Positions 27,920 to 38,254 are shown, counted from the stretch's first letter. The stretch is DNA of 53,077 bases from Candidatus Zipacnadia bacterium (GCA_029821745.1 JALGSS010000002.1:1-53077), one strand, 5' to 3'. Program-made: numbers and translations. The notes: generated by a model not told the origin, from the letters alone.

Positions 27920-30877
27920 TTGAGTCGATCTGGCGTCGTCGTGATGTTCGTCGCACTCGCATGCACCTGCGCCGCTGCCGCGCCGGAGGGTTGGTGGGAC
28001 GCGCGCTGGCACTACCGCGCAGCGGTGGTGCCAGCGCCCATCGGCCCGCAGATCGAGATCGAGGGCAACTTCACCACGCTGCTGGCCGGCGTGGGTGAGT
28101 TCGCGCCCGAGTCGGTGCGCGTGGTCAGCGTGGGTGACCGAGGCCTGGTGCTGGCGCCCGCGCGCTGGGAGGCGCTGCCGGGCTATGACGCGCAGTCGGC
28201 GGCGGTGGGCAGGATCATCGCGCGGCTCAGTACCGAGGGACCGCTGTACGTCTACTTCGACACCACCGACGCGGGTCCGGTCGGCCCCGGGCCGATGCTG
28301 GCGCCCGGCGCGCGAGGCAACGAGTTGCTGGCAGACGGCGGCTTTGAGACGCTGGGCGCCGACGACACGCCGTGGAGCGAGTGGGCCAGCATGTTCAGCG
28401 CCGATACCGTCGCCCGCGGCGGCGAGAAGTCGGCCCTGTGCGTGAACGAGACCGACGAGGGCATCAACGGCGTGATGCAGCAGGTCCACCTGAACCGCCC
28501 GCTCCCCTTCGACCTCATTCTTACCGGCTGGAGCCGCTGCGAGGACGTGGCAGGCGAGCCGGACCAGCACTACTCGCTCTGGGCCGACCTGCAGTACATG
28601 GACGAGACCTTCCTCTATGGGCAGGCCACGCGCTTCGACACCGGCACCCATGATTGGCAGCAGCGCGAGGTCACCATCCGACCCGCCCGGCCCGTGAAGT
28701 CGATCAAGGCGCTGGGGCTGTTCCGCAGGCACTCGGGGCGGGTGTGGTTCGACGACCTGTCGCTGCGCGAGATCGAGAGCTACGCGGTGCGCGCCGCCGA
28801 GCGCCTCATGCCCGACGGCACGATGGTCGCCACCAACACGCGCCCGAAGGAGTTGGTGCGGGTCGAGAGCGGCGACGGACTAAGCGTCGGCCTCGACCCG
28901 GCGACTGGCGCGGTCGCGTCGATGAAGCTGAGCGAGGCCGACTGGACCGACCGGCCGGCCTGGCCGGAGAGCGGGCTGCGTCTGCGCGATGCGGCGGTTG
29001 ATTCGCTGCTGCTACCTGTCGGTGGTGAGGTGACGCAGACAGACCGGGGCATGCTGCAGAGCGGCGAGCTGGCAGGCCTGGGGCTGGGGGCTGAGGTGGA
29101 GTTCATCCGGCACGAGGGCTGCATCGAGGTCGTCGGCGAGGTGTGGGACCTGACGGGCGAGGACCGCTGCGTGGACGTGGTCTTCGGGCTGCCGGTGCTC
29201 ACCGATGGCCGCCGGTGGGGGAGGGCGCTGCACGAGGATGAGGACGCCGCCACGCTCGGCCGCCACGCCACCACCACCCGCACACGTAGTGGCGAGCTGA
29301 ACCAGCACCCGTTCTGCTCGCTGGCGGACGAGAGCGATGGGCTGTCGCTGGCGGTGCGCATGGACGAGCCGGCGCTGGTGGTCACGTCGCTTGAGAGCAG
29401 CGATGGCGGCGGCACGATGGAGGTCAAGTTCAGCTTCGGCCTCAGCGCCGCCGCGAGCAAGCACCCGTCGCGGGCGCCCTTTCGCTTCTACATCTACCGC
29501 CACGACGGGGAGTGGGGGATGCGGGCGGCGGCGCAGCGCTACTACGACCTCTTCCCCGAGTTCTTCGAGGTGCGCGCCGAGCGCCAGGGCTGCTGGTTCT
29601 TCGGGACCATGGCACCCAAAGAGATCAACGAGCCGGATGACTTCATGCTGGTCTACGACGAGGGCCCGCATGACATCGCCTGGGACCGCGAGCATGGCGC
29701 CTACGCCTTCCCCATGACCAACGCGCAGGAGCAGTGGATCGTTCTTGGTGACTACGATGACCCCAACCCACCGGTGCCCTCGTACGACGAGTGCGTGGCG
29801 GCCATGACCGGCTGGGGCAAGGAGATCGTCGAGAACTGTGCGGCCCATGACGAGAACGGTCTGATCCAGTGGACGGGCTGGCACAGCCAGCAGTGGGGCG
29901 GTGTGAAGGGCAACGCTCACCGCTGGATGCGCTGCACCATGGTTGACGCCGACCCCGAGATGCCCGGGCTCAACTCCTGGACCAAGCGGCGCGAGTGGTA
30001 CGACAGGGCGGTCGCCAAGTGGCGCGGGAAGGGCTTCGAGTTGGACGGGATCTACATCGACCAAGTCATCCTGGTCAGCGTGGAGAACTACCGGCGCGAT
30101 CACTTTGCCTTCGCCGACCGGCCGCTCACCTACAGCGCGCGCACGCTCCAGCCCGTGCTGCCCATCTGGATGACCAGCGCGGAGTACTACCAGGCGTGGT
30201 TCGACGACCAGCGCGGGATGGGGCGGCTGATGCAGGCCAACATCCCGGCCAACGCTCACCTGTTCTTCGCCCGCTTCTTCGACGTCATCGGCTCCGAGGT
30301 GTCGCTCAAGACCGAGCGCGCCGAGCATAGCTATCTGCGCCGGGCCATGGGATACCAGAAGCCCATCAGCCACCTCATGGAGTGGCACTGGCAGAAGGAA
30401 GGCATCATCACCGCCGAGCACATGGACACCTACATCAACCGCTGCATGTTCTGGGCGATCTTCCCGGGCATCTCCGACGCGGGCCCCGAGGGCGGGTACA
30501 ACTACTGGGTGCATCCCGAACTCTACGAGCGCGACCGCGAGACCTTCCGCACCTACCTGCCCGCTATTCACGCGCTCGCCACCGCAGGCTGGGAGCCGAT
30601 CACCTACGCGCGCTGCGACGCCGAAGGCCTGTGGGTCGAGCGCTACGGACCGAGCGAGGGCAAGGTCTACTTCGCCCTGCGCAGCGAGGGCGAGGCGCGC
30701 GCAGGGACGCTGACCGTGGACCTGGCGGCGCTGGGGATCACGGGCGCGGTGACCGGCGCCCAGGACCTGGTCACCGGCGAGACGATCCAGGCGCAGGCGG
30801 CGGGCGGGACGCTCACGCTGCCGGTGTCGGTCGAGGCCGACCGGAGCGAGGCCGTAGTCGTGACCTACGAGCAGTAG
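27920..30877 (+). CDS. Large secreted protein, putative carbohydrate-active enzyme, 985 aa
   Basis: TTG or downstream ATG start, signal VVMFVALACTCAAAA; lectin-like N-region; barrel-like KGFELDGIYIDQVI...; complete ORF. Confidence 0.6.
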   Translation: MSRSGVVVMFVALACTCAAAAPEGWWDARWHYRAAVVPAPIGPQIEIEGNFTTLLAGVGEFAPESVRVVSVGDRGLVLAPARWEALPGYDAQSAAVGRIIARLSTEGPLYVYFDTTDAGPVGPGPMLAPGARGNELLADGGFETLGADDTPWSEWASMFSADTVARGGEKSALCVNETDEGINGVMQQVHLNRPLPFDLILTGWSRCEDVAGEPDQHYSLWADLQYMDETFLYGQATRFDTGTHDWQQREVTIRPARPVKSIKALGLFRRHSGRVWFDDLSLREIESYAVRAAERLMPDGTMVATNTRPKELVRVESGDGLSVGLDPATGAVASMKLSEADWTDRPAWPESGLRLRDAAVDSLLLPVGGEVTQTDRGMLQSGELAGLGLGAEVEFIRHEGCIEVVGEVWDLTGEDRCVDVVFGLPVLTDGRRWGRALHEDEDAATLGRHATTTRTRSGELNQHPFCSLADESDGLSLAVRMDEPALVVTSLESSDGGGTMEVKFSFGLSAAASKHPSRAPFRFYIYRHDGEWGMRAAAQRYYDLFPEFFEVRAERQGCWFFGTMAPKEINEPDDFMLVYDEGPHDIAWDREHGAYAFPMTNAQEQWIVLGDYDDPNPPVPSYDECVAAMTGWGKEIVENCAAHDENGLIQWTGWHSQQWGGVKGNAHRWMRCTMVDADPEMPGLNSWTKRREWYDRAVAKWRGKGFELDGIYIDQVILVSVENYRRDHFAFADRPLTYSARTLQPVLPIWMTSAEYYQAWFDDQRGMGRLMQANIPANAHLFFARFFDVIGSEVSLKTERAEHSYLRRAMGYQKPISHLMEWHWQKEGIITAEHMDTYINRCMFWAIFPGISDAGPEGGYNYWVHPELYERDRETFRTYLPAIHALATAGWEPITYARCDAEGLWVERYGPSEGKVYFALRSEGEARAGTLTVDLAALGITGAVTGAQDLVTGETIQAQAAGGTLTLPVSVEADRSEAVVVTYEQ

Positions 30878-30957
30878 CCGACGTCCTCGGAGTGATCGCG
30901 AATGAGATTCGCGGCGGCAGTGCTGAGCATGATGCTGACGGTCGGGGCGGGCTGGTT

Positions 30958-31437
30958 GTGGTCTGCCCCCCGGATCTTGGTCCACTGCAGTGAGAGAGTT
31001 CAGCCTGTAAGGCAGACTTCCTGCCGTCGTCGTTGGGTCGTTGATGCCGCGCCGTTGGTACCGTGCTCACCCCCATGGGGGTGAGCTTCAAGCGCCTGCT
31101 GGACGAACTCCTCAGGCGTCATGTTCCCGAGCGAACTGTGCGGGCGCACGCGGTTGTAGTCCTCCCGCCAGGTGTCCACCAACTCCTGGGCATCTGCCAC
31201 CGACAGGAACCAATGTTCGTTCAGGCATTCCTGCCGCAAACGGGCGTTGAACGCCTCGATCACGGCGTTGTCCGTCGGCGTCCCCGGCCTGATGACGTCC
31301 AGCGTCACACCGTTACACCAGGCCCAGTGGTCGAGCAGCCGCGACGTGAACTCAGGGCCGTTGTCGAGCCGGATACTTCCGGGTATCCCACGCTCTGCGA
31401 TCAGCCGGTTGAGCGCCTGCACCACGTCATTCTGTTC
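30958..31437 (-). mobile_element. IS3-family element remnant: OrfB (integrase core) C-terminus plus terminal inverted repeat
   Basis: LNRLIAERGIPGSIRLDNGPEFTSRLLDHWAWCNGVTLDVIRPGTPTDNAVIEAFNARLRQECLNEHWFLSVADAQELVDTWREDYNRVRPHSSLGNMTPEEF...QRRRQEVCLTG*; terminus TGTGGTCTGCCCCCCGGATCTTGGTCCACTGCAGTGAGAGAG. Confidence 0.9.
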
Positions 31438-31575
31438 GGGAACGCGAAGGCACTCGCCGCCATGGGTGAGCCGGTACGCCGAGCGAATGTCACGTGCATC
31501 GCCCCAAATCTGCCAAGTGTTGCTGCAGGCGTCAGTACGCCTGCCGTTGAAGGCCTTCCTCAGGAGCTGGCCTCA

Positions 31576-31818
31576 ATGGACCGCAAGGGTTGGGTAGACG
31601 TGGCGCTCGGCACACTGACCCTCACAGGCCTTGAGTTGGTCTGGTTGTTCGCCTTGCGAAGACCATGGGCTTTGGCATCGGGTGCTGCCGCGCGGGGTCT
31701 CGATTCCATCCTGCCGCTCGCCGCAGTCATCTGGCTGCTCATATCCTACCATTCTCTGGCGCTCTTCCTCGCAGCGGTGTTGGCCACACGCAGTCTGCGT
31801 GAAGTCAATCAGGTCTGA
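31576..31818 (+). CDS. Small membrane protein, 80 aa
   Basis: MDRKGWVDVALGTLTLTGLELVWLFALRRPWALASGAAARGLDSILPLAAVIWLLISYHSLALFLAAVLATRSL, hydrophobic helices. Confidence 0.5.
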   Translation: MDRKGWVDVALGTLTLTGLELVWLFALRRPWALASGAAARGLDSILPLAAVIWLLISYHSLALFLAAVLATRSLREVNQV

Positions 31819-31842
31819 TGCAGGCTGTTCCCGACAATAGGC

Positions 31843-32115
31843 GTGGCCTCCACCGTTATGTACTATATCTTCCTCTGGCAGCGACAGTGGTCCCCGGGCG
31901 AATTCGCGTTCATTGTGGACGACTGGGGCGGCTCCCTGATTGTCATGGACGTGGCCTACGTCTTCATGTGGTGTGCGGTCCTCGCCTGGCGGCGTGCTTG
32001 GCACCGCGATCAACCTGCGGATGCTGAGTCTGTCCCGCCAGTCTGGCAGCGCAGAGGTGTGCAGGTGTGGACCGCCGTGCTGGTCGTCGGCATCGTGCTG
32101 AAGCTGGTGTTTTGA
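31843..32115 (+). CDS. Small membrane protein, 90 aa
   Basis: Hydrophobic segments MDVAYVFMWCAVLAW and VWTAVLVVGIVLKLVF; just after the previous small membrane ORF. Confidence 0.45.
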   Translation: MASTVMYYIFLWQRQWSPGEFAFIVDDWGGSLIVMDVAYVFMWCAVLAWRRAWHRDQPADAESVPPVWQRRGVQVWTAVLVVGIVLKLVF

Positions 32116-32206
32116 GCAGCAATCGCGGGCGTTGGCCCAAATCCGTCAGATCCGTTACGGCCGTTCTCTTGCATCTCTGCTCGCCAAGACGTAAGGAGGT
32201 CTGATC

Positions 32207-32293
32207 ATGGTTCGCATCGGCTTTCTCGGTAGTGGTTTCGTGGCGACCTTTTATCAGCAGGGGCTGCGCGACGTGCCCATCAATTGGGAGTGA
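32207..32293 (+). pseudogene. N-terminal fragment of a Gfo/Idh/MocA-family oxidoreductase
   Basis: AAGGAGGT RBS then MVRIGFLGSGFVATFYQQGLRDVPINWE*; Rossmann GxGxxx start, then stop. Confidence 0.6.
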
Positions 32294-32413
32294 GGGGTCG
32301 AACATGATTCCTGACGATGCGAGAGAACTGGGCTGGTCGGAAGCATGTCGGTATGTGCGAGCGACGGCACGTCCCACGGTGTGAATGTGCTGCACACAGA
32401 GGAACTTCTGTTC

Positions 32414-33766
32414 CTAGATGATCACCGATCCTCCGACGGCGAGTGTCTCGCGCAGGTGAGCAGGATCAACCTGCTGCACCGGGATGGAGCCGTTCAGCGC
32501 CAGCCATGCCGCCACGCCAGCCGCCTCGCCCGTTTGGTTTGTGTTAACCATCACACGCACCGCGCTGAACGCCGTCTTGTCGGCGTCGAGCATTCTGCCC
32601 GCGAGCATCAGGTTTGGCACACGCTCCTGCAGCAGGCTCCGGAAGGGCACCTGGTAGAAGGTGGGATCGTTGGCAATTGGATCGCGCCAGCGCCCTGTGA
32701 TTGGGGGCTGCCCGCGCTCGGGCACGACCCTCTGCGTACCATCCAGATAGCGGAAGGTGATGCCCGCACCATCAGCGTGATGAGTGTCCACCGGATACGA
32801 ACCATTCGCGATCGCATCATCGAAGCGTCTGCCGCTGAGAACATCATCACCGGTCACGCGGTAGCTCCCGCAGACACGGCGGGTTTCTCGAACCCCGATG
32901 GTGGCCGCAAGTGCGGCGAGATGCACGGACGAACCCTTCGGTCCATACTCGCGGATGACATCGAGCATCGCACGGACTTTGCGGCGCCCCTCCATTTCGG
33001 CGCGCGTCAGATCATCCCCGCATGCAGTGTCAAGCCCGAAGACATGCGAGTCGGCGCGAAACGCAAGCTCGGGCATGCCCGGAACAGGGCCGCCCCAGCC
33101 CCAGTCCGCCTCCAGTCCGAATTCCTCGCCGTGCTCCCGTATCGCTGCCTGCCAATCAAAATCGCCCATGCTCTGCATCCCGTAGAGTTTGGCGCAGGTG
33201 GTCGGCGGCTGGCAGGCTTCCGGCTCGTGTGAAGGCAGCCCCAGGTCCAGCGCCAGGTCAGCATCACCGGTGGCATCAATGAATTGTGCAGCGCGAATCG
33301 CCTGGCGCCCGCTCTTGTTCTCCACGATCACCGCGTCGATATGGTCACCCTCCATCACAGGGGCGCAGTAGAACGTATGAAGAAACGGAGTGACGCCGTG
33401 CTCGTCGACAAGCTCATCCAACTCGATCTTAAGCTCCTCAGTATTGAGCCGGAAGAAGACGTTCGGCTTCTCGGACCGTGTCACCGCATCTCGCCCGCTG
33501 AGACGCTCGATGACTTCAGAGGTGAGGCCACCAATGATCTGTAGCTCACCCGCGGTATCGCACAGGCTGTGCCAGAGATAGACCAGACCCGCGGTGGCCA
33601 TCCCGCCGAAGCAGTTCTGCTTCTCGATAAGGGCAACTCGCGCCCCCAGACGTGCCGCGCGAACGGCAGCAAACAGACCCGTGCAACTGCCGCCGATCAC
33701 ACAGATATCGCATTCATGGACCACCGGCACATCCCTCGTCAGTTCCCGTATGGGTGCTTTCGTCAT
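32414..33766 (-). CDS. FAD-dependent oxidoreductase
   Basis: VHECDICVIGGSCTGLFAAVRAARLGARVALIEKQNCFGGMATAGLV dinucleotide-binding motif; FIDATGDADLALDLGLP. Confidence 0.85.
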   Translation of the reverse strand: MTKAPIRELTRDVPVVHECDICVIGGSCTGLFAAVRAARLGARVALIEKQNCFGGMATAGLVYLWHSLCDTAGELQIIGGLTSEVIERLSGRDAVTRSEKPNVFFRLNTEELKIELDELVDEHGVTPFLHTFYCAPVMEGDHIDAVIVENKSGRQAIRAAQFIDATGDADLALDLGLPSHEPEACQPPTTCAKLYGMQSMGDFDWQAAIREHGEEFGLEADWGWGGPVPGMPELAFRADSHVFGLDTACGDDLTRAEMEGRRKVRAMLDVIREYGPKGSSVHLAALAATIGVRETRRVCGSYRVTGDDVLSGRRFDDAIANGSYPVDTHHADGAGITFRYLDGTQRVVPERGQPPITGRWRDPIANDPTFYQVPFRSLLQERVPNLMLAGRMLDADKTAFSAVRVMVNTNQTGEAAGVAAWLALNGSIPVQQVDPAHLRETLAVGGSVII

Positions 33767-34134
33767 CAGTTGCCTCCACACGTCTGATGGACGTCAGGGG
33801 GCAGGGATAAAGGCCCCCCGTAACTGCCGCTCCTGAAGTGACCGCACTGTTCGTCGCTTCCCTCATTGGCGGCGTATTCCTCCCCGCCGGCGGCAGGTCA
33901 CCCGTCAGATCACGCCCACCCCGGATTGCTCATGAGGTAAGGCGACATCAACTTACCGCAGGTGCTTTCTAGTGACTGCCTCCTTATTATCCTCCCCTCG
34001 CAGCCCCACGGAAGCTCGTTTTTGCACCGCTTGATGGAAGAAATGAGCCGGTTTTCTGGCTGTTCTGGTTGTGATATCTGGTTACCGAGCGAGGAATAGG
34101 GTTATCTTGGGTGATTGGCTCTCCTGTCACGAGA

Positions 34135-34161
34135 AAAGAGTGCGCATTGTGCGCACTCTTT
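34135..34161. terminator. Perfect 12-bp hairpin
   Basis: AAAGAGTGCGCA-TTG-TGCGCACTCTTT; bidirectional A/T flanks. Confidence 0.65.
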
Positions 34162-34317
34162 GCTGCTAGAAGCACTGCTTGGTAACAGGCAGAGGGAAGC
34201 AGCATGGGGGTGTGGAACTGGCAGGCACCCGAACGGACCAGTAAGAGGTCCGGGGACATTCGTGGGACCAAGTGCGTATGTGCTGCCTCCGGATAGTCTC
34301 ATTAGGGAGTGGTGGCT

Positions 34318-34587
34318 ATGCACAATGGTGAGTGGGAGCGGGGGCGCGCGAAGATCAAGAGGATGCGGGACGAGGGGTTCACTGATCAGCGCATCCGGAA
34401 GATGGCGCTTGAACGAGGCTGGACGAGGGAGCATGTAGAGCAACTGCTTACGGGGGAGGACCCTCAGATACCCCCGCCAGCCCAGTCTCCCGAGGACACC
34501 TCACCGCGAATCTCACAGGGCCTATTGGCTCAGCGGTCGCGATCAACTGCCTATCTCGAAGTGCTCGTCGGAAGTATCCGTGAATGA
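34318..34587 (+). CDS. Small hypothetical protein, 89 aa
   Basis: MHNGEWERGRAKIKRMRDEGFTDQRIRKMALERGWTREHVEQLLTGEDPQ..., helix-turn-helix-like N-part. Confidence 0.4.
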   Translation: MHNGEWERGRAKIKRMRDEGFTDQRIRKMALERGWTREHVEQLLTGEDPQIPPPAQSPEDTSPRISQGLLAQRSRSTAYLEVLVGSIRE

Positions 34588-36336
34588 CGGGTACTGAACA
34601 GAGGTGATGCGTATCCTGTAGGAATTCAGAATGATCTTGGGCTTCTGCGCCTGCCACACAAACATGCCATCGTTGGCTGTGCCAGGCGACAGGACCTCCA
34701 CGGGCACGCCGAAGTCCAGCAGCTCGATCTTCACGGTAGTCCCGCGGAAGTTCGTCCACTTTATCTGGTAGTTCTGACCCTCGATCATGTAGGTCTCTTC
34801 GTTCGGGAACGTGACCTTCGGAGGGCCTGCTATTGTGAATGGGTTGTCGGAGCTGTCCTCCGCCATGGGGATCTTGGGCAGTGCTTTCGATGGCGTCCCT
34901 ACAAGGATCCTGTAGTTGTTGCCAGTGGGGACGTCCATGGGCACGCTCCAGACGAAGCGGCCGTCGTTGGGCGTGCTGGCGGTGATTTGCCTGTAAGGTA
35001 CCCCACTGTTGAGGAGCGTGATCTTCACATCTGACTCCACGAAACCAGACCACTTGATTGTGTATGCCTGTCCCTTCACCCACCAAGTGCCGCCTGCATT
35101 CGGGTCGATCACCCGCGCCACTGGGCTGACCGTGAAATTGTTGTTCGAGTGATCCCTCTGAGTCGGGTCGTTGACCGAGATCACCCGAACGCGGTAGTCC
35201 ATTCCCCACGCCACGGTCCAAGGCATTTTCCACACGAAGCTCCCGTCGTTGGGCGTGACGGCAGCGATCACCTTGGCGAGCGACCAGTTCCTCAGCAACT
35301 CAATGCGCACGTACTGACCCACATACCCCTGCCACTTGATAGTGTTCGTCCATCCCTGGGGCCAGTACATTCCCGAGATAGTCGGCCACGTCACGGTTTG
35401 CTCGCCCGCTATGACAAAGTTCTTATCCGAGAAGTCGTACACCACCGCTTTGCTCTGCCCGGTGATCTTGATCTTGAAGGTCGTGCCCGTCGCCTGGGTG
35501 GCCGGCACTTTCCACCAGAATGCCCCGTCGTTGGGTGTTGACCACGAGATCAACCGGTTCAGTGATCCCGCCCGGTAGAGCTGGATCTTCACGTGACCGC
35601 CACCGAAGCTCTGCCACTGAATCTTGTATGGCTGCCCTCGCCGCCAACTCACTCCCGCATTGTTCGGGTACGTCACCAATGGTACTGCCGCTATACTGAA
35701 TTCGGCAGAGAAGTTGTCGCCATACTCGCCGCTGATGTGGATTCGGTAATCGTCCCTCGCGGGAATGCTGGCCGGCACCTTCCACGAGAAGCTGCCGTCA
35801 TTGGCCGTACTCATGGCGATCAACACCCCTGGGCCGCCAGGCCTCTCAATGCTCAGCGTCACAGGATCCGTTGCCGCCCCGCTCCACTCAATCTTGTAGG
35901 CACTCCCCTGCTGCCACGTCTCGCCTCCGGCGGGTACCGTTATGTCAGGCGGCGGCGGAGACTTATAGGTGGCTCCCGAGGGGGGCGAGTTCCATATGAT
36001 ACCCCCGCCCGCCGCCTGGGCCCTGAAGTCCACGATCTCATCCCCAGAGTCCATCGTCACCGTCCGGCTCGCGGGGGAGAAGCTCATCCCGGCTTGGGCA
36101 GGCACGATCGTGTAGGTCTCGCCCGCCTTGGCACCGGCCACATGGTAGGCGCCGTTCTGATCGGTCGTGTGCGAGGGGAGTTCACCGTCGAAACTGAGGG
36201 TCACACCAGAGATCGGCGCACCATCCTGACCGGTGACCGTCCCGAAGATCGAGCAGGCTTCGTCGCTACTGGTCTGCCCCACGACCAGCAGCAGTGCGAC
36301 TGACGCCATTGCCGCGCCTGACCGCGTTACCATCAT
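34543..36336 (-). CDS. Secreted protein: carboxypeptidase-regulatory-like domain plus tandem KRE9/KNH (Ser-Thr-rich GPI)-like domains
   Basis: IFGTVTGQDGAPISGVTLSFDGELPSHTTDQNGAYHVAGAKAGETYTIVPAQAGMSFSPASRTVTM; repeated WQ.G..YKI.W.G...VKI.L...G.....I..STPNDG.F.WKVP. Confidence 0.75.
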   Translation of the reverse strand: MMVTRSGAAMASVALLLVVGQTSSDEACSIFGTVTGQDGAPISGVTLSFDGELPSHTTDQNGAYHVAGAKAGETYTIVPAQAGMSFSPASRTVTMDSGDEIVDFRAQAAGGGIIWNSPPSGATYKSPPPPDITVPAGGETWQQGSAYKIEWSGAATDPVTLSIERPGGPGVLIAMSTANDGSFSWKVPASIPARDDYRIHISGEYGDNFSAEFSIAAVPLVTYPNNAGVSWRRGQPYKIQWQSFGGGHVKIQLYRAGSLNRLISWSTPNDGAFWWKVPATQATGTTFKIKITGQSKAVVYDFSDKNFVIAGEQTVTWPTISGMYWPQGWTNTIKWQGYVGQYVRIELLRNWSLAKVIAAVTPNDGSFVWKMPWTVAWGMDYRVRVISVNDPTQRDHSNNNFTVSPVARVIDPNAGGTWWVKGQAYTIKWSGFVESDVKITLLNSGVPYRQITASTPNDGRFVWSVPMDVPTGNNYRILVGTPSKALPKIPMAEDSSDNPFTIAGPPKVTFPNEETYMIEGQNYQIKWTNFRGTTVKIELLDFGVPVEVLSPGTANDGMFVWQAQKPKIILNSYRIRITSVQYPSFTDTSDEHFEIGS

Positions 36337-36479
36337 CCTACAGATGGCCTCCTCGGGTCGGCTGTCCTCACCAAGCAACAGTCGACCGCCCCGTCACCGT
36401 TTGGGTGCTTCCCCATAGAAACAATTAGTTGTGGAAGAGCCAGTTCCTGCACCGATTCCATCCCAAACCATATTGCGGC

Positions 36480-36515
36480 GTGGTGCCCACACGCCCGGAC
36501 AGATCATCAACGCGT
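36480..36515 (+). mobile_element. Short relic of the IS3-family orfA start
   Basis: CACACGCCCGGACAGATCATCAAC matches CACACGCCCGAGCAGATCATCAAC of the orfA at 37826 at 22/24. Confidence 0.45.
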
Positions 36516-36681
36516 TCGCGCTGCACGTCCGCTTGATGGTGATGACCGTGTCTCTATCATTGTCGGCAGCCCCATACCCACCCGGTCTCCTGCATCATCC
36601 AGTACGCAGGAGCAAGCCATTCCATTCGCGAACACTCCCTCGCCCATATCAGCCCATATCGCCCCAAAGCGAGAATAGCCC

Positions 36682-37482
36682 ATGACTGCCCTCTCGCCCC
36701 AGCAACTCACCTGCCTGCTTGAATCAGATTGGCAGGATCGGGATGGTGCGTTGTGTCTGAATGAAAACCTGACTCTTGATGATATCGAGTCTGCCCCGTT
36801 TCTCACCAATGCCCGTGTCCTGTTGATTGGCATGAATGGGTCAGGGGGAGTCAGAGCCACCAAAGCAGGGAATCTCAACAGGGCATTTGTGGGCGAGGTG
36901 TTGGATGCTCTCTCATTGCCTCCCGAATACAGAGCCACCATCAAAGCGGTCAATAAGGTGATTGATGAAGAGGATGTCTGGCTTCTTCATCTTGTGCGTG
37001 TGGTGTCGGAGTTGGCGGGATTGATCAGTCTGGTGAAGAGCAAGTTCCTGGTCACGAAGCAGGGGAGCGATTTGACAGCGGACGATCAGGTTGGGGTTCT
37101 GTATGCTCTTCTCTTTCGCACCTACTTCCGCGAACTGAATCTCGCCTACGTTGATCGCTTCCCCGAGTTGCCGCATATGCAGACGACGGTCGCCTATTCC
37201 CTCTTCATGACTTCTGAGCTCATGGGCGAATGGGCGAGATTGGTGGATGTTGCAGAGAGTTTGTTCCTGCCTGAAGTGCTCGGAGGAATTGAGGGCGAAA
37301 TTGGTGGAGAACGTATCCCGCAGTTGGCTTACCACCGATTGTTGAGACCACTGATGAACTTCGGGTTGGTGCAGGAGAGAGGGAACACGGGATATGGCTT
37401 GGATTTGGTTGAGGCGAAGAAGACGGAGTTGTTCGACAGGTTCATTCGGTTCGAGTTGGGGTCAGGTCTGAGGCTTGTGTAG
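36682..37482 (+). CDS. Hypothetical protein, 266 aa
   Basis: Complete ORF from MTALSPQQLTCLLESDWQDRDGALCLNENLTLDDIESAPFLTNARVLL. Confidence 0.6.
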   Translation: MTALSPQQLTCLLESDWQDRDGALCLNENLTLDDIESAPFLTNARVLLIGMNGSGGVRATKAGNLNRAFVGEVLDALSLPPEYRATIKAVNKVIDEEDVWLLHLVRVVSELAGLISLVKSKFLVTKQGSDLTADDQVGVLYALLFRTYFRELNLAYVDRFPELPHMQTTVAYSLFMTSELMGEWARLVDVAESLFLPEVLGGIEGEIGGERIPQLAYHRLLRPLMNFGLVQERGNTGYGLDLVEAKKTELFDRFIRFELGSGLRLV

Positions 37483-37636
37483 GAGTTTGCAGGAGATGCG
37501 GATATGGGTGATCCGGCATGCTTCCTCTTGCGGGGGAAGAAGAGGCAAAGACCGGACCACCCATAGTCTGAACCGTACCACAGTGAGAGAATGTAGTCAA
37601 CGGGGGAATGGCCCAAAGTCATCCTCTGGACCGGGA

Positions 37637-37807
37637 ATGGGAGGCGAATTGACCGCAAACCGGACACTCACAGCAATCCCCCTGATCGCACTGGTGGCGA
37701 TGACTACGCCCGGCTTCGCCGAGGCCCCCTATCCCGTCCTGCCCCCCAAAAGTCAGTCCAGGTGCTATGTTAGTATTGGGCACCTGGACGGGATAGGGAG
37801 GCAGTGA
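37637..37807 (+). pseudogene. Truncated secreted protein: signal peptide only, cut by an IS3 left end
   Basis: TANRTLTAIPLIALVAMTTPGFAEAPYPVL then IS terminus CTGCCCCCCAAAAGTCAGTCC. Confidence 0.5.
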
Positions 37808-38069
37808 AATGAGCAGCAAGAAGCACACGCCCGAGCAGATCATCAACAAGCTCAGGCAGGCAGAAGTCGAGATCGCCGGCGGCGCAACCATCAGCCAGGC
37901 GGCGAGGAAGACCGGTATCACCGATCAGACCTACTACCGCTGGCGCACCGAATATGGCGGCATGAGGGTGGATCAGGCCAAGCGCCTCAAGGAGCTTGAG
38001 AGTGAGAACGCTCAGCTCAGATGCGCGATTCTTCATGCGATGACCTTCACTGCACGGCAAGAGGTCTGA
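37739..38069 (+). mobile_element. IS3-family left end and OrfA (HTH), with OrfB missing
   Basis: MSSKKHTPEQIINKLRQAEVEIAGGATISQAARKTGITDQTYYRWRTEYGGMRVDQAKRLKELESENAQLRCAI. Confidence 0.85.
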
Positions 38070-38254
38070 GAAGGCGATCCACCAAGTCGCGCCTTCTGGG
38101 ATCTTGTCCCTCCCGTCCCCCCGTATTGCTGCTTCACGCGACGTGCAGCATGACTTGCCTTCGTGCCGATCTCACTACCACGATCGCGCAGCTCAGCCCC
38201 ACAAGCGCCCTTCGCCCCGCTTCCTCCCAGAACGCCCAGACAAGCTCCTCAAAA

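Noticed and set aside
29012-30985. Minus-strand ORF (657 aa) antisense to the 985-aa secreted protein
   Set aside because: Shadow ORF; composition not protein-like.
36337-36470. Naming the shared leader a c-di-GMP (GEMM) riboswitch
   Set aside because: Only loose resemblance; canonical tetraloop/receptor and conserved core could not be identified by eye.
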